A DNA stretch of 64,000 nucleotides from Lewinellaceae bacterium (GTDB lineage: Bacteria; Bacteroidota; Bacteroidia; Chitinophagales; Saprospiraceae): positions 62,001 to 126,000 of the forward strand of contig JACJYP010000004.1 in the NCBI GenBank assembly GCA_020636045.1, read 5' to 3'. Below the pieces are notes generated by a model. It saw only the letters and a program-made list of their open reading frames with translations. It had not been told where the DNA came from and ran no database searches. The position numbers were made by a program, and so were the translations under genes. Of the stretch, positions 43,553-53,888 are shown piece by piece. Position 1 is the first letter of the stretch, and each line of letters begins with the position of its first letter.

Positions 43553-45364
43553 ATGGAAAGCATTCGCAACGTCGCAATTATCGCTCACGTAGACCACGGC
43601 AAGACGACCCTTGTCGACAAGATCATCCATGCCGCCAAGGTCTTCAAGGAGCACGAAGTTACCGGCGATCTCATTCTGGACAACAACGACCAGGAGCGCG
43701 AGCGCGGTATCACGATCTTTGCCAAGAACGTGGCCATTCACTACAAAGGGGTGAAGATCAACATCATCGACACACCGGGCCACGCCGACTTCGGCGGCGA
43801 AGTGGAGCGCGTGCTCAACATGGCCGACGGCGTGCTGCTGCTTGTCGACGCCTTCGAAGGGCCGATGCCTCAGACCCGTTTCGTGTTGCAAAAAGCACTG
43901 CAGATGGGCAAAAAACCGGTGGTGGTGATCAACAAGGTGGACAAGCCCAACTGCAATCCCGATTGGGCGCACGAGCAGGTATTCGACCTGATGTTCGCCC
44001 TCGACGCCACGGAAGATCAGCTCGACTTTCCCGTTGTGTTCGGCTCGGCCAAGCAAGGCTGGATGAGCCACGACTGGAAAAAGCCCGGCGACAGCATTAC
44101 AGACCTGCTCGACGATATCATCAAATACATCCCGGAACCGACCGTCGGAGAAGGCAATACTCAGTTGCTCATCACTTCGCTCGACTATTCCAACTACATC
44201 GGCCGGATCGCTGTGGGCAGGCTCTCACGCGGTACCCTTCAGGCCAATCAGTCCGTATCATTGGTAAAAAAGGACGGCAAGGTGCAAAAACACCGCATCA
44301 AGCAACTTTTCGTGTTCGATGGCCTGGGGAAAAAAGATGTGAAAGAAGTGCAGGCAGGTGATATTTGTGCGGTAGTGGGTGTCGAAGGTTTCGAGATCGG
44401 CGATACGATCGCGGATGGCGAGATGCCCGAGGCACTTGACCCGATCGCGATCGACGAACCCACCATGTCGATGCTGTTCACGATCAACGATTCGCCGTTT
44501 TTCGGCCAGGAAGGCAAATTCGTGACCAGCCGCCACGTCCGCGAGCGCCTTGAAAAAGAACTCGAGAAAAACCTCGCCATGCGCATGGAGGAAACCAGTT
44601 CCGCCGATTCTTTCATGGTGTTCGGCCGCGGCGTTCTGCACCTGTCCATCCTCATCGAAACCATGCGCCGGGAAGGTTACGAATTGCAGATCGGGCAGCC
44701 CAAGGTGATCATCAAGGAGATCGACGGCGTCAAACACGAGCCGGTGGAAGAACTGAGCATCGACGTGCCCGAGGAAAGCAGCGGCAAATGTATTGAACTG
44801 GTCACCCGCCGCAAAGGCGTGATGAAAAGCATGGAGCCTAAAAACGGCCGCTTCCTGTTGCGCTTCGACATTCCCTCCCGCGGCATTATCGGCCTGCGCT
44901 CCAATGTGCTCACAGCCACACAGGGCGAAGCGATCATGACGCACCGTTTCACGGGTTACGAACCCTGGAAAGGAGATATCCCCGGACGCCAGAACGGCTC
45001 GCTGATCGTGCTGGAGACCGGCACAGCAATTGCCTATTCACTCGACAACCTGCAGGACCGCGGCATTTTCTTTGTGGAGCCGGGTGACGAGGTGTACGAA
45101 GGGCAGGTGATCGGCGAGAACAACCGCCCCGGCGATCTCGTGATCAACGTAACAAAATCAAAAAAACTCACAAACATGCGGGCATCCGGCTCCGACGACA
45201 AGGTGTCGCTCGCCCCGCCGCGCCGATTTTCACTTGAAGAAGCGCTCGAGTATATCCAGGAGGATGAATACGTGGAAGTGACACCCAAAAACATCCGCCT
45301 GCGCAAGGTTTTCCTGAAAGATTTTGAACGGAAAAAGGTACAAAAAGACCTGGCTATGGCCTGA
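43553..45364 (+). CDS. typA: Ribosome-associated GTPase TypA/BipA
   Basis: 603 residues, full family length. G1 AHVDHGKT at residues 11-18, G2 region 'NDQERERGITIFAKNVAI', G3 DTPGHADFGGEVERVL, G4 NKVDKPNCNPDWAHEQVFDL. EF-G-like domains III-V and the BipA-specific C-terminus follow ('VEVTPKNIRLRKVFLKDFERKK'). It binds the ribosome and helps 50S assembly and translation under stress, including low temperature. Stands alone with its own promoter. Confidence 0.97.
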   Translation: MESIRNVAIIAHVDHGKTTLVDKIIHAAKVFKEHEVTGDLILDNNDQERERGITIFAKNVAIHYKGVKINIIDTPGHADFGGEVERVLNMADGVLLLVDAFEGPMPQTRFVLQKALQMGKKPVVVINKVDKPNCNPDWAHEQVFDLMFALDATEDQLDFPVVFGSAKQGWMSHDWKKPGDSITDLLDDIIKYIPEPTVGEGNTQLLITSLDYSNYIGRIAVGRLSRGTLQANQSVSLVKKDGKVQKHRIKQLFVFDGLGKKDVKEVQAGDICAVVGVEGFEIGDTIADGEMPEALDPIAIDEPTMSMLFTINDSPFFGQEGKFVTSRHVRERLEKELEKNLAMRMEETSSADSFMVFGRGVLHLSILIETMRREGYELQIGQPKVIIKEIDGVKHEPVEELSIDVPEESSGKCIELVTRRKGVMKSMEPKNGRFLLRFDIPSRGIIGLRSNVLTATQGEAIMTHRFTGYEPWKGDIPGRQNGSLIVLETGTAIAYSLDNLQDRGIFFVEPGDEVYEGQVIGENNRPGDLVINVTKSKKLTNMRASGSDDKVSLAPPRRFSLEEALEYIQEDEYVEVTPKNIRLRKVFLKDFERKKVQKDLAMA

Positions 45365-45819
45365 ACGGTCCGATTCGACCGCTGTTTGAGTTGAATCTGT
45401 TCGCATTTATTGCGCCGGAAATGGATCGGCACAGGTTTTGGTGTCTCCGACTGAAACAAGTCGCGCTGTTTTGCGTTAAGCGCGTATCACTACGCCGCAG
45501 GGCTTGGCAGCAATGCATGCCCGGAGTGTGTCTTCGTGTAATTGCGGTTTCAGGAGCGCTTAAAAAAGCAGTATTTGGGCTCGTTTAAGGCCTGAAAACG
45601 CGATAAATCGAAAAATTAGGAGCATCAAATTTGCCTTTCAGGAATATTTCTATTTTTGCACCCATTTTCGAGGCAAAAGCCCTGGAAACTATGCAATATG
45701 CCGCAAATTGAGCATATGTTCTAAAGCAAACAGTATTTCACCAAAAATCGACACGAGAAGGGAGCGACACCTGTATACCTGTAACTGGTGCTTTAAATCT
45801 ACCCTTCCCCATAGTTACG
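45365..45819. other. Intergenic region with queA promoter
   Basis: 455 bases between typA and queA. The last 190 contain the queA promoter; the first half has no motif that I can name and no clear terminator for typA. Confidence 0.5.
45631..45658 (+). promoter_or_regulatory. queA promoter TTG-N17-TATTTTTG
   Basis: TTG 45631-45633 and TATTTTTG 45651-45658 followed by CACCC, the same downstream context as the tRNA-Leu promoter. Leader about 155 bases. Confidence 0.65.
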
Positions 45820-46884
45820 ATGCGCACCAAACTTTCCAGTTTCAATTTCAACCTGCCTAAAGAACTCGTGGCACAATACCCCGCCGATGAGCGCGATCAC
45901 AGTCGCCTCATGGTGGTGCACCGGGATACCGGCAAGATTGAGCACAAGATCTTCAAGGACACCCTCAACTATTTTGATGATGGGGATGTCATTATTTTTA
46001 ACAATACCAAAGTTTTTCCCGCACGCCTGTTTGGCCAAAAGGAAAAAACGGGCGCCAAGATCGAGGTTTTCCTGCTACGCGAACTCAACCACGACGCCCG
46101 TCTGTGGGACGTACTGGTTGACCCGGCACGCAAGATCAGGGTCGGCAACAAGCTGTATTTCGAAGATGAAAACGGCAATGACGCACTGGTGGCAGAAGTA
46201 GTTGACAACACGACTTCCCGTGGCCGCACGATCCGCTTTTTGTTTGACGGTACTGAAGACGACTTTCAGCGCGAACTCGCCAAACTCGGCAATACCCCGC
46301 TTCCCAAATACATCGAGCGGGAGCCGGAGGCCATTGACCGTGAGCGCTATCAGACCATCTATGCAAAAGAACTGGGTGCTGTTGCAGCGCCAACTGCAGG
46401 GCTTCACTTCAGCCGTGAACTCCTGAAGCGCCTGGAACTCAAAGGCGTCAATTTCGCCGAACTCACTCTGCACATCGGACTCGGCACTTTCCGTACCATC
46501 GACGTGGAAGACTTGTCGAAACATAAAATGGAGGCCGAGTATTTCAGAATATCGACCGATACAGCCGAAACAGTCAACAAGGCCCTGCAAGCCAGCAAAA
46601 AAGTGTGTGCCGTAGGCACCACCGTAATGCGCTCGATCGAAACGGCTGTATCCGCAGAAAAAATGCTGAAACAGGTAGAAGGCTGGACCAACAAGTTCAT
46701 CTATCCTCCTTATGAATTCAGCATTGCCAATTCCATGATCACCAATTTTCACTTACCCAAATCGAGCTTGCTCATCATGGTTTGCGCTTTCGGAGGGTTC
46801 GATCTGATCATGGAAGCATACAACGAAGCCATCAAGGAACAATATCGCTTCTTCAGTTATGGAGACGCCATGTTGATCGTCTGA
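45820..46884 (+). CDS. queA: S-adenosylmethionine:tRNA ribosyltransferase-isomerase
   Basis: 354 residues. Typical QueA segments: 'FNFNLPKELVAQYPADERDHSRLMVV', 'DVIIFNNTKVFPARLFG', 'YIEREPEAIDRERYQTIYA', 'GAVAAPTAGLHFSRELL', 'LHIGLGTFRTI' and 'TNKFIYPPYEFSIANSMITNFHLPKSSLLIMVCAFGG'. It transfers the ribosyl part of SAM to preQ1-tRNA, making epoxyqueuosine in tRNAs for Asp, Asn, His and Tyr. Other queuosine genes are not in the window. Confidence 0.96.
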   Translation: MRTKLSSFNFNLPKELVAQYPADERDHSRLMVVHRDTGKIEHKIFKDTLNYFDDGDVIIFNNTKVFPARLFGQKEKTGAKIEVFLLRELNHDARLWDVLVDPARKIRVGNKLYFEDENGNDALVAEVVDNTTSRGRTIRFLFDGTEDDFQRELAKLGNTPLPKYIEREPEAIDRERYQTIYAKELGAVAAPTAGLHFSRELLKRLELKGVNFAELTLHIGLGTFRTIDVEDLSKHKMEAEYFRISTDTAETVNKALQASKKVCAVGTTVMRSIETAVSAEKMLKQVEGWTNKFIYPPYEFSIANSMITNFHLPKSSLLIMVCAFGGFDLIMEAYNEAIKEQYRFFSYGDAMLIV

Positions 46885-47026
46885 CAAAATGGTGCTGCGG
46901 GAAATTTGTTGCCAAAACCAACGTTGTGAAGCAACCCCGGCGCCTAACTGCTGTTAGTTGCTATCAGAATCCTGAAACACGACGCTTGACCGGCATTGAA
47001 CTCTTAAAAAGACAATAAAAAACTCT

Positions 47027-47248
47027 ATGTACTGGACTCTTGAACTGGCCTCCTATCTCGAAGAAGCCCCCTGGCCGGCCACCAAGGACGAACTAATTGA
47101 CTATGCCATTCGCTCGGGTGCGCCCGGCGAAGTCATTGATAACCTGGATGAACTGGAAGACGATGGAGAAATGTATGAAGGTATTGAGGATATATGGCCC
47201 GACTATCCCCGGCACGACGACTTTTTCTTTAACGAGGATGAGTATTAG
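47027..47248 (+). CDS. DUF2795-like small acidic protein
   Basis: 73 residues: 'YWTLELASYLEEAPWPATKDELIDYAIRSGAPGEVIDNLDELEDDGEMYEGIEDIWPDYP'. This is a highly conserved Bacteroidota family related to DUF2795; the N-terminal half looks like a small helical domain and the C-terminus is very acidic. Function unknown. Cytoplasmic. It lies 142 bp after queA and is followed by a strong terminator. Confidence 0.88.
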   Translation: MYWTLELASYLEEAPWPATKDELIDYAIRSGAPGEVIDNLDELEDDGEMYEGIEDIWPDYPRHDDFFFNEDEY

Positions 47249-47289
47249 CGCGGGTTGCTATACCTTTCGCCATTGACAACATATGCTTA

Positions 47290-47328
47290 TCCCGAATTTT
47301 CCGCAGCAGGAAAATTCGGGATTTTTTG
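47290..47328. terminator. Rho-independent terminator
   Basis: TCCCGAATTTTCC/GGAAAATTCGGGA (47290-47302, 47309-47321), 13 bp perfect, loop GCAGCA, followed by T6. Lies between the DUF2795-like gene and the convergent CHU_C gene. Confidence 0.93.
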
Positions 47329-47379
47329 TGTCCAGGGATAAGCGTTGACTGTTCTACGCTCCATTTTACCAGCTGCTGC

Positions 47380-50300
47380 CTACCGCTGTATCTGCAAATA
47401 TCCGCTTAGCGGCGCCGATCCGTCACCCAGATCAAGTATGTAATAATAGGCGCCGTCGGGTAGATGATGCCCGTCCCAGGTGCCGTCCCAGGGATTCTGG
47501 TTGGTATAGCCCTTTTGTTCGAACACCTGATTACCCCAGCGATTGAATATCCGCACTTCATTATCCGGGAACTGTTCGATACCCGGTATGTGCCATACAT
47601 CATTTTTGCCATCCCGATTAGGCGACAAAGCGTTGTAGATCAGCACCTTGTCACAAAGCACCGTAATTTTCACAAGAGCAGAAGAGCGCAGGCCCGCTGT
47701 ATCAGTGATCCTATACGTGAAGGTGTCGATTCCACAGAAGTCGTGCTCGGGCGTGTAGGTGACCATGCCGAAAATATCGTCGTATACCAGTTGCCCGAAA
47801 TTTGGATAGTCGGGTATCTCAAAATCCGCCAGTGCCATCCGGTTTCCAACGATGCCACGAATAATGTCGTTCGCCGTCAGATCGATCTCGATGGATGTAT
47901 TTTTGGGCGTCGCTGCTTCGTCGGGCACTGCAATCAGGCTCTGATCGCCGGGAGTGGAGCAGTTCAGCGTGAACGGTACCGTGTATTCACAAAAGGTAAT
48001 ATTGTTTTGAATACGCAGTACATGATAACCCGTATCGAGGCGCAACCCGATTGTGTTGCCGCAGGCGGAAAAGCCTGCAAAAGGCTGTCCGAAGTCGAAA
48101 ACGCTGTAATCATCGAGATCCTGGCTGGCAATATTGGTACAGAAAGTGGTGTCTCCAAGGCAGGTGGAAAGGCTCCAGATGATATTACCCTGGGTATCAG
48201 GCACATAGTTGTGTATCGGCGGACAGCCCGTGCATACTACTTTTACAACCATCGTATCAAGACAGCCCGTTTGGGCTCTGCGGAATACCAGGTGATGCAG
48301 CCCTGTTTCGAAGCGGACACGAGTGCCGGCAGATATGTTCGCCTGCCCGGGCAATACTTCCAGCGTCTGCCCCAACGCAGAAACGATCTTCAACGGTCCG
48401 TAAGACTGCGCCGGATCGCCGCCGACGAACACCGAATCCCGTTCAAGCGACCAGCCGGGCACGGGGTCGTATTGGTTCATAAGCCCCAATAATTCGTAAG
48501 CCGAGGAAAAAAAGCCAGACACAACCTGCACGCCAACGGTCCATTCGTTTAACTGATAAGGTCCGCTGTTGAGCAGTGCCGTATAAGATTGAACCACAAC
48601 CGGGTTGCAGGCGGCAAAACTATTTCCCGCAAACGGGGCCCCGTTATCGAGGGTCACGTATTCCGGTATCTGGGAAAAGGGGATGGGCAGGCAAGCCTCG
48701 GCGCCTGCGTCACAGTCACTTGCCATCAAGGTCAGGCTATCGGGTAGGTAGATCCCGTCCAGGCAGTCATTGAGCGACAGCACGGTAGGCACGTAACAAA
48801 TGATGCGGCCGAGACGCAGCACGGTATCGTACACGGATACGCAGATCAGGTCGATGTTGTAGCCCGTCTCATCGCCGGCCTGGAACGTGAGGCAGGCAGA
48901 TTTTGGGTCAACGGTGTAGGTGCCGAAAGCGTCGCTCGCGCCGCTCAGGCCCGTCATGCCGGGCAGCGTCACCACTGCATTGGCAAAATTGGCAGGCACA
49001 TTTCCGCAAGCCGTTGCAGATTCACCTTCCTGCACGGCGAAGTAGATCGTATCGGATTGGGGGGTAACTGCCGTGATCTGGACAACCACGCATACCGTAT
49101 CATCCAGTCCGGGCACACCGGTTTTGATGGCCATACAGATCGGGTCTACACCATAAGCCGGTACCGGGCCCGCCGTATATGCCAGACAGCCGCTATTATC
49201 CGGCGTCCAGTTACCGTACACAGAAGAACCTGCTCCAACCTGGGCAAAAGACACGAAAGCCGGATCAACGCCAAGGGGCGCTTCCAGACAGATCGTATCC
49301 GTAGTATTGACTGCGACTTGCAGCACAAGGGTATCGGGAATATTGCAGTAAGATGCGATCAGTACCGAATCCACCGGGTAAGCGCAAAAAAGGCTGTCGT
49401 ACACCGTCGCGAAATAATACCCTGCGTTGAGGTGTTGGCGATTTTGTGGGTTATCGTAGCCGGGAATGTCGTGCCAGTCGATAATATAGCGGCCGTTTCC
49501 ACCGCTCAGTTCCATCTGTATCGCACCACCATCAGCACAGGAGCCGTTTTTCAGATCGAGTTTTGCATCGAATGCCGGCGGTTCGGAGATATCGAAAGTA
49601 TCGACGGGTAATTTGCATCCGTCGGCATCTGTGATCTGCAGATAATAGGTGCCGGCCGTGAGATTCCCGGGTTGTTGTGATGCTCCATTGGCATCCACCA
49701 GGGTGAAAGTAAATGGCATTGAAAAGTTGTTGCCCGGCACTACATCGAATTCGACATTCCCAAAAGCGCCGCCCGGACATTTAATGTTTTTTGCATCGAT
49801 CAGCACATCGCCCTGCAATTGACCTTCCGACATGATGACAAAGACGGTATCCAGGCAACCACTCACGTTGTCAACTACGTAAAATGTATGCAGTCCCGGA
49901 GCCAGGTTTTCGGCAAGCGGTGTATTTCCAAAACTGTACCCGTAGTCTCCCGAGCCGCCCGACACCTTGATCAGGGCTTTGCCTGTAGGCAGCCCGCACT
50001 TGGCAGGTTCCTGTATCTCATAAGTCGTTTGAAGCGGATTGACGACAGGAACGCATACTTGCAGTACTGCGTAACATCCATCACCGGGATCAGTGGCTGT
50101 GACGATATAGCAGCCACCCGGCAGCATATCGTTCACCGCACCGCTCTCCCCATTGCTCCAGGAATAGTTGAAACCGGCCGGAGAAAGTGAAACAGAGCCG
50201 TCGGCTGCAAGACAGTGGGCAGGCTGTATGCCCAGCAGATTTACAGTCGGGCTGTTGGAATTTTTTACGATGACCGTAGTATCGAGCGTACAATCCGGGT

Positions 50301-50592
50301 TCGTCAGGTCGGTGATCAGTATCTGGTAAGCGCCCGCTTTTAGTCCCACTGCGACATTATCATTGGAAACATTGGGCGTCCACTGAAAAGAATAGCCGTT
50401 GTTACCGTTTGCCAGGTTGACGATGATCACACCCGAGGAGTCGCCACAGGATGAATTAGTAACGATCAGGGATTTGATTTCTACCGGATTGTCGCAAGCA
50501 CAGGGGGCCGTTTCACCATAACCGTTTGATGGACTGATGAATACGCACGATAAAAGCAAGCCTGCAATCGCAAGGGGATGGTTCATTCTCAT
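47380..50592 (-). CDS. SprB-repeat protein with gliding-motility C-terminal domain (CHU_C)
   Basis: 1070 residues from ATG 50592, signal peptide 'LAIAGLLLSCVFISPSNGYG'. The first ~370 residues contain four to five SprB-like repeats ('SCGDSSGVIIVNLANGNNGYSFQW', 'GAYQILITDLTNPDC', 'GLHTFYVVDNVSGCLDTVFV'). Then come cysteine-spaced Ig-like modules ('FVSFAQVGAGSSVYGNWTPDNSGC'), a cadherin-like 'TANDIIRG...YTPEHDFCGIDTFTYRITDTAG' domain, and the T9SS type B terminal domain ('YNALSPNRDGKNDVWHIPGIEQFPDNEVRIFNRWGNQVF'), which marks export by T9SS. It probably acts as a surface adhesin. In-frame ATG 50670 and 50586 are alternatives. Confidence 0.9.
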   Translation of the reverse strand: MRMNHPLAIAGLLLSCVFISPSNGYGETAPCACDNPVEIKSLIVTNSSCGDSSGVIIVNLANGNNGYSFQWTPNVSNDNVAVGLKAGAYQILITDLTNPDCTLDTTVIVKNSNSPTVNLLGIQPAHCLAADGSVSLSPAGFNYSWSNGESGAVNDMLPGGCYIVTATDPGDGCYAVLQVCVPVVNPLQTTYEIQEPAKCGLPTGKALIKVSGGSGDYGYSFGNTPLAENLAPGLHTFYVVDNVSGCLDTVFVIMSEGQLQGDVLIDAKNIKCPGGAFGNVEFDVVPGNNFSMPFTFTLVDANGASQQPGNLTAGTYYLQITDADGCKLPVDTFDISEPPAFDAKLDLKNGSCADGGAIQMELSGGNGRYIIDWHDIPGYDNPQNRQHLNAGYYFATVYDSLFCAYPVDSVLIASYCNIPDTLVLQVAVNTTDTICLEAPLGVDPAFVSFAQVGAGSSVYGNWTPDNSGCLAYTAGPVPAYGVDPICMAIKTGVPGLDDTVCVVVQITAVTPQSDTIYFAVQEGESATACGNVPANFANAVVTLPGMTGLSGASDAFGTYTVDPKSACLTFQAGDETGYNIDLICVSVYDTVLRLGRIICYVPTVLSLNDCLDGIYLPDSLTLMASDCDAGAEACLPIPFSQIPEYVTLDNGAPFAGNSFAACNPVVVQSYTALLNSGPYQLNEWTVGVQVVSGFFSSAYELLGLMNQYDPVPGWSLERDSVFVGGDPAQSYGPLKIVSALGQTLEVLPGQANISAGTRVRFETGLHHLVFRRAQTGCLDTMVVKVVCTGCPPIHNYVPDTQGNIIWSLSTCLGDTTFCTNIASQDLDDYSVFDFGQPFAGFSACGNTIGLRLDTGYHVLRIQNNITFCEYTVPFTLNCSTPGDQSLIAVPDEAATPKNTSIEIDLTANDIIRGIVGNRMALADFEIPDYPNFGQLVYDDIFGMVTYTPEHDFCGIDTFTYRITDTAGLRSSALVKITVLCDKVLIYNALSPNRDGKNDVWHIPGIEQFPDNEVRIFNRWGNQVFEQKGYTNQNPWDGTWDGHHLPDGAYYYILDLGDGSAPLSGYLQIQR

Positions 50593-51072
50593 AATATGGT
50601 TTGACTGAGGGAGGATTGAAATAGTCTGTTCGGCTATGGCAGGAACGTGTGTTATCCATGCGCCTGCCATCAGTGGTGTTGATTTTCAGGTTGCCAAAAG
50701 TAAGGAAGTGTGGAAAAAACAGCGCTTTCCGGTACCGGCAATAAAACTGATCGAAAAACAATGCCAAAAATGTTTTTCAAAAAACGAAAAATCAAATCAC
50801 CACAAAACAATGATTTACAGTATTTTAAAAAATTAACTCAGCATATTTTTATCCGACAAAGCCCGAAAAGTGTCCTTTTTCTGCAGGCTTCAGGTCTTTA
50901 CTTTTGTATTGTGAATTTTAGTACACCCAAAACTTCCTTTGAGCGACGCGGAACCAGGAAGAATATTGCCCGCCTTCAGGGCGCTTCCTGATACGCTGCA
51001 CGTACAACAACAAACAAACGACGACCCGTCACGAATAATCAATACCTGCTTTCTCACAAAAACTACGCCGCT
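50593..51072. other. Divergent AT-rich intergenic region
   Basis: 480 bases between the SprB-repeat gene (-) and the Crp-like gene (+). It contains -7-like boxes for both: CAAAAGTA (minus-strand TACTTTTG) at 50695-50702 and TACTTTTG at 50899-50906. No clear TTG partner for either, and no gene. Confidence 0.45.
50899..50906 (+). promoter_or_regulatory. Candidate -7 box of the Crp-like gene
   Basis: TACTTTTG matches TAnnTTTG and lies 166 bases before the ATG. The TTG partner is missing at the right distance, so support is modest. Confidence 0.4.
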
Positions 51073-51753
51073 ATGGAAGTGAACAACATGATCCAATTTT
51101 TTGAGAAACTACCCGTACTGTCTCCCCTCAATCCGACAGAACTGGAACAACTCGCCGCTATTTCACAGGTTCGCCGCGCGCCGAAGTTCCAGTTCATCTT
51201 CATGCCCGACGAACCGGCCGAGCACCTGTACTTTCTGGTGAAAGGCAGGGTGAAGACAGGCACCTTTTCGCACGACGGCCGTGAAGTGATCAAGGAAATC
51301 CTGCAGCCGGAAACGCTGTTCGGCGACCTGGCCCTGGCCGGCGAAACGAGACGCAGCGAATTCGCACAGGCGCTGCACGACGAGGCGGAATACATCTCTA
51401 TCAAGGTTTCTGATTTTCAGACACTGATGCAGCAGAATCAAAAATTAATCTTCGCCTGCATGCAGCACCTCACCCATCGCCTGCAACGCGTGGAAGAACG
51501 CCTCGCCAAACTGGTCCTGAAGGATGCCCGCGAGCGCATCATTGAGTTTCTGGTGGAAACAGCAGGTAAAGAAGGGCGCCGCGTCGGCTATGAGACATTG
51601 CTCAAACACCACCTCACACAGCAGGATATTGCCAACCTGACCGGCACCAGCCGGCAGACCGTCACTTCCGTGCTGAACGACCTCCGGAAATCAAATCTGA
51701 TCTACTTCAACAGAAACAGCATATTGATCCGGGACATTGAAAAACTCGCTTGA
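51073..51753 (+). CDS. Crp/Fnr family transcriptional regulator
   Basis: 226 residues. N-terminal cyclic-nucleotide-binding fold ('FEKLPVLSPLNPTELEQLAAISQ', 'EHLYFLVKGRVKTGTFSHDGREVIKEIL', 'ETLFGDLALAGE'), a dimer helix, then an HTH ('HLTQQDIANLTGTSRQTVTSVLNDLRKSNLIYF') as in Crp. No Cys cluster for an Fnr iron-sulfur centre. The cAMP-binding arginine is not obvious, so the effector is open. Single-gene unit; a terminator follows. Confidence 0.93.
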   Translation: MEVNNMIQFFEKLPVLSPLNPTELEQLAAISQVRRAPKFQFIFMPDEPAEHLYFLVKGRVKTGTFSHDGREVIKEILQPETLFGDLALAGETRRSEFAQALHDEAEYISIKVSDFQTLMQQNQKLIFACMQHLTHRLQRVEERLAKLVLKDARERIIEFLVETAGKEGRRVGYETLLKHHLTQQDIANLTGTSRQTVTSVLNDLRKSNLIYFNRNSILIRDIEKLA

Positions 51754-51793
51754 CTACTTCCCATGCAAATAAATACGCTGCAAGTTTGATTCA

Positions 51794-51828
51794 CAAGGGC
51801 TTCCGTCATCTCGGGAGCCTTTGTTTTT
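51794..51828 (+). terminator. Rho-independent terminator
   Basis: CAAGGGCTTCCG pairs with CGGGAGCCTTTG over 12 bp with two G-U pairs (51794-51805, 51812-51823), then T5. Ends the Crp-like gene. Confidence 0.8.
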
Positions 51829-51947
51829 AGATGGCAGAGGATATTGCAACCATTCTTTTATCAACGGCTGCTTATCAAAACTTTTCGCAATATTTACCGG
51901 CAAAATAACTGCCATATTTCTTCACCCAACCACCACCCTACCCACCC

Positions 51948-53801
51948 ATGCGTTTTATCATTGTACCGGCGCTCCTGATTGCCGCCACAACCCTCCACGC
52001 GCAGCACACGAATTCCAGCCCCGGCACGCGACAATTACACTACCTGCTCAAAGAAAAGGTAAAACTCAAAGACATACCGGCCGCACTTGACTGGTTTCGG
52101 CAGCATCCTGAAATGGTCGGCATCGCCGATCCCGGTAATTCAACCCAGCAGCCTGCCTCCCTGCGCTCTTCGGAGATTGTGGTGCACGACGACAATAAAG
52201 CCGAGTCGGAAGTGCATGCCGCGATCAATCCATCCGACACTGCCAATGTCATTGTAGCGGCAATCCTGCAGGACGTCAACAGCATCACAAGTCCCCTGAA
52301 AGTGCCTGTGTATTACACAAAAGATTTCGGCACCACCTGGGCTTCAAGTAGCATCCAGTTCAGCCCAAATCCCGGCGACGGCATCGTGGCAGGTGGCGGC
52401 GACCCTGTACTCGTATTCGATCACACCGGAAAAGCCTATCTCTCCTGGCTCGTCCTCAACATAGACCTGTTCGGCGATCAGACTGTCAAACTTTCGCTGT
52501 ACTACTCCACTTCTTCTAACCAGGGACAGACCTGGAGCACACCCGTTCTGGTCGACTTTGGCACCATCACCCTCGACGTATTGCAGGGCGGCAACGGCGC
52601 CGGCGCACTGGTGGACAAGCAATGGATGGCCTGCGACCGAGGATCGTCCATTTATCAGGGAAATATCTACGTCTCCTACACCCGCATTGATATTGCCGAC
52701 ACCAGCAATGTGACGTCAACCATTCTGGTAAAGACCAAAGCGCCGAACAACGACTTTTTCGGCGCTGCTGTGCAGGCTCATCAGGGAGCGTACGCCACCA
52801 TGCAGTTTTCCAGCATCGACGTGGATGGCCAGGGCAATGTGCATGTACTTTTCTTTGCAGGCAACAGTGACGACGACTACGCGCTATATCACGCCGTTTC
52901 GGACAATGGCGGCGCATCCTTTCAACCGGAGACCAAGATCACAGATATCCACTTTCCGGGTGTCGGCGAAAGCGCAGCCAACCCGATCGACGGTATTTCC
53001 GCAGAGCGCTTATACCCCTGCCCACACCTGCGGGCAGGCAAAACATCCGGGACCCTTTACGCCGTGTGGACAGCCGACGGCCTTTCGATGCAGGAAACAG
53101 AGGGTTACGATATCTGGTTTTCCAAAAGCACCGACAACGGTCAGAACTGGCAGACGCCCAAACGCGTCAATGCGGGCGACGACCCGCAGGCCGAACAATT
53201 CTACCCGGCCATAAGCGTTAACGTCGATGGCGTTATTTGTCTGGCCTATTATGACCGCAACGACGACCCTGCCGGTACGAAAACGCACCATGTTGTCGCT
53301 TACTCCTACGACGAAGGAGACACTTTTACGGCGCCGGCCAAGGCCACGCTGGTCGCCTCGGATTTCGCTTCTATTGGCGCGCTGAACGGCGATTTCGGCA
53401 TCGGAGAATACACGCAGATCGTCAGCACCGGCCATTTTGCCATGCCGGTTTGGGCCGACGGCCGAAACAATAACGGCGACATTGACCTTTACGCATCCGT
53501 GCTGCCCATCTATGCGCCCGTGTCCGGCGCAGGCGAGGCAGGCACGCTGACCGATGCGTTTTCTTTCAGCGCACCCAATCCGGCAAAAAGTGAAATCGAT
53601 CTGCGGGTCGCGCTCGAAAAACCGATGCCTTTTACCCTGCAGGTATTCAGCCAGGATGGCAAAATGGTATTTGAAGAGCGCCAGAAAAGTCCTCAGCCGG
53701 CAGGCGCGTACAGCCGTCGCGTCCCGCTGCCCCGCGGTATATATTCCTGTCGGGTACAAACACCTTTTGGATATAAAGTAAAGCAGGTTGTGGTGGACTG
53801 A
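51948..53801 (+). CDS. Secreted sialidase-like Asp-box propeller with T9SS sorting domain
   Basis: 617 residues. Signal peptide (ALLIAATTLHAQ). A sialidase-like propeller follows with Asp-box-like turns: 'TKDFGTTW', 'SSNQGQTW', 'SDNGGASF', 'STDNGQNW', 'SYDEGDTF'. 'SEIVVHDDNKAESEVHAAINPSD' and 'CPHLRAGKTSGTLYAVWTA' match exo-alpha-sialidase-like repeats common in Bacteroidota, but the Arg triad and nucleophilic Tyr of true sialidases are not recognisable. The end ('SAPNPAKSEIDLRVAL ... LPRGIYSCRVQT') is a T9SS type A sorting domain. It is likely a secreted or surface protein of unknown ligand, related in plan to the protein at 2505. Confidence 0.83.
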   Translation: MRFIIVPALLIAATTLHAQHTNSSPGTRQLHYLLKEKVKLKDIPAALDWFRQHPEMVGIADPGNSTQQPASLRSSEIVVHDDNKAESEVHAAINPSDTANVIVAAILQDVNSITSPLKVPVYYTKDFGTTWASSSIQFSPNPGDGIVAGGGDPVLVFDHTGKAYLSWLVLNIDLFGDQTVKLSLYYSTSSNQGQTWSTPVLVDFGTITLDVLQGGNGAGALVDKQWMACDRGSSIYQGNIYVSYTRIDIADTSNVTSTILVKTKAPNNDFFGAAVQAHQGAYATMQFSSIDVDGQGNVHVLFFAGNSDDDYALYHAVSDNGGASFQPETKITDIHFPGVGESAANPIDGISAERLYPCPHLRAGKTSGTLYAVWTADGLSMQETEGYDIWFSKSTDNGQNWQTPKRVNAGDDPQAEQFYPAISVNVDGVICLAYYDRNDDPAGTKTHHVVAYSYDEGDTFTAPAKATLVASDFASIGALNGDFGIGEYTQIVSTGHFAMPVWADGRNNNGDIDLYASVLPIYAPVSGAGEAGTLTDAFSFSAPNPAKSEIDLRVALEKPMPFTLQVFSQDGKMVFEERQKSPQPAGAYSRRVPLPRGIYSCRVQTPFGYKVKQVVVD

Positions 53802-53888
53802 AGATGCGCAGTTTCACCGTGTGTATTGCGATATAATGTCGGCTGCCGCACTGCACACAAGTAAACTACTTTCCTGACTTTCAACACA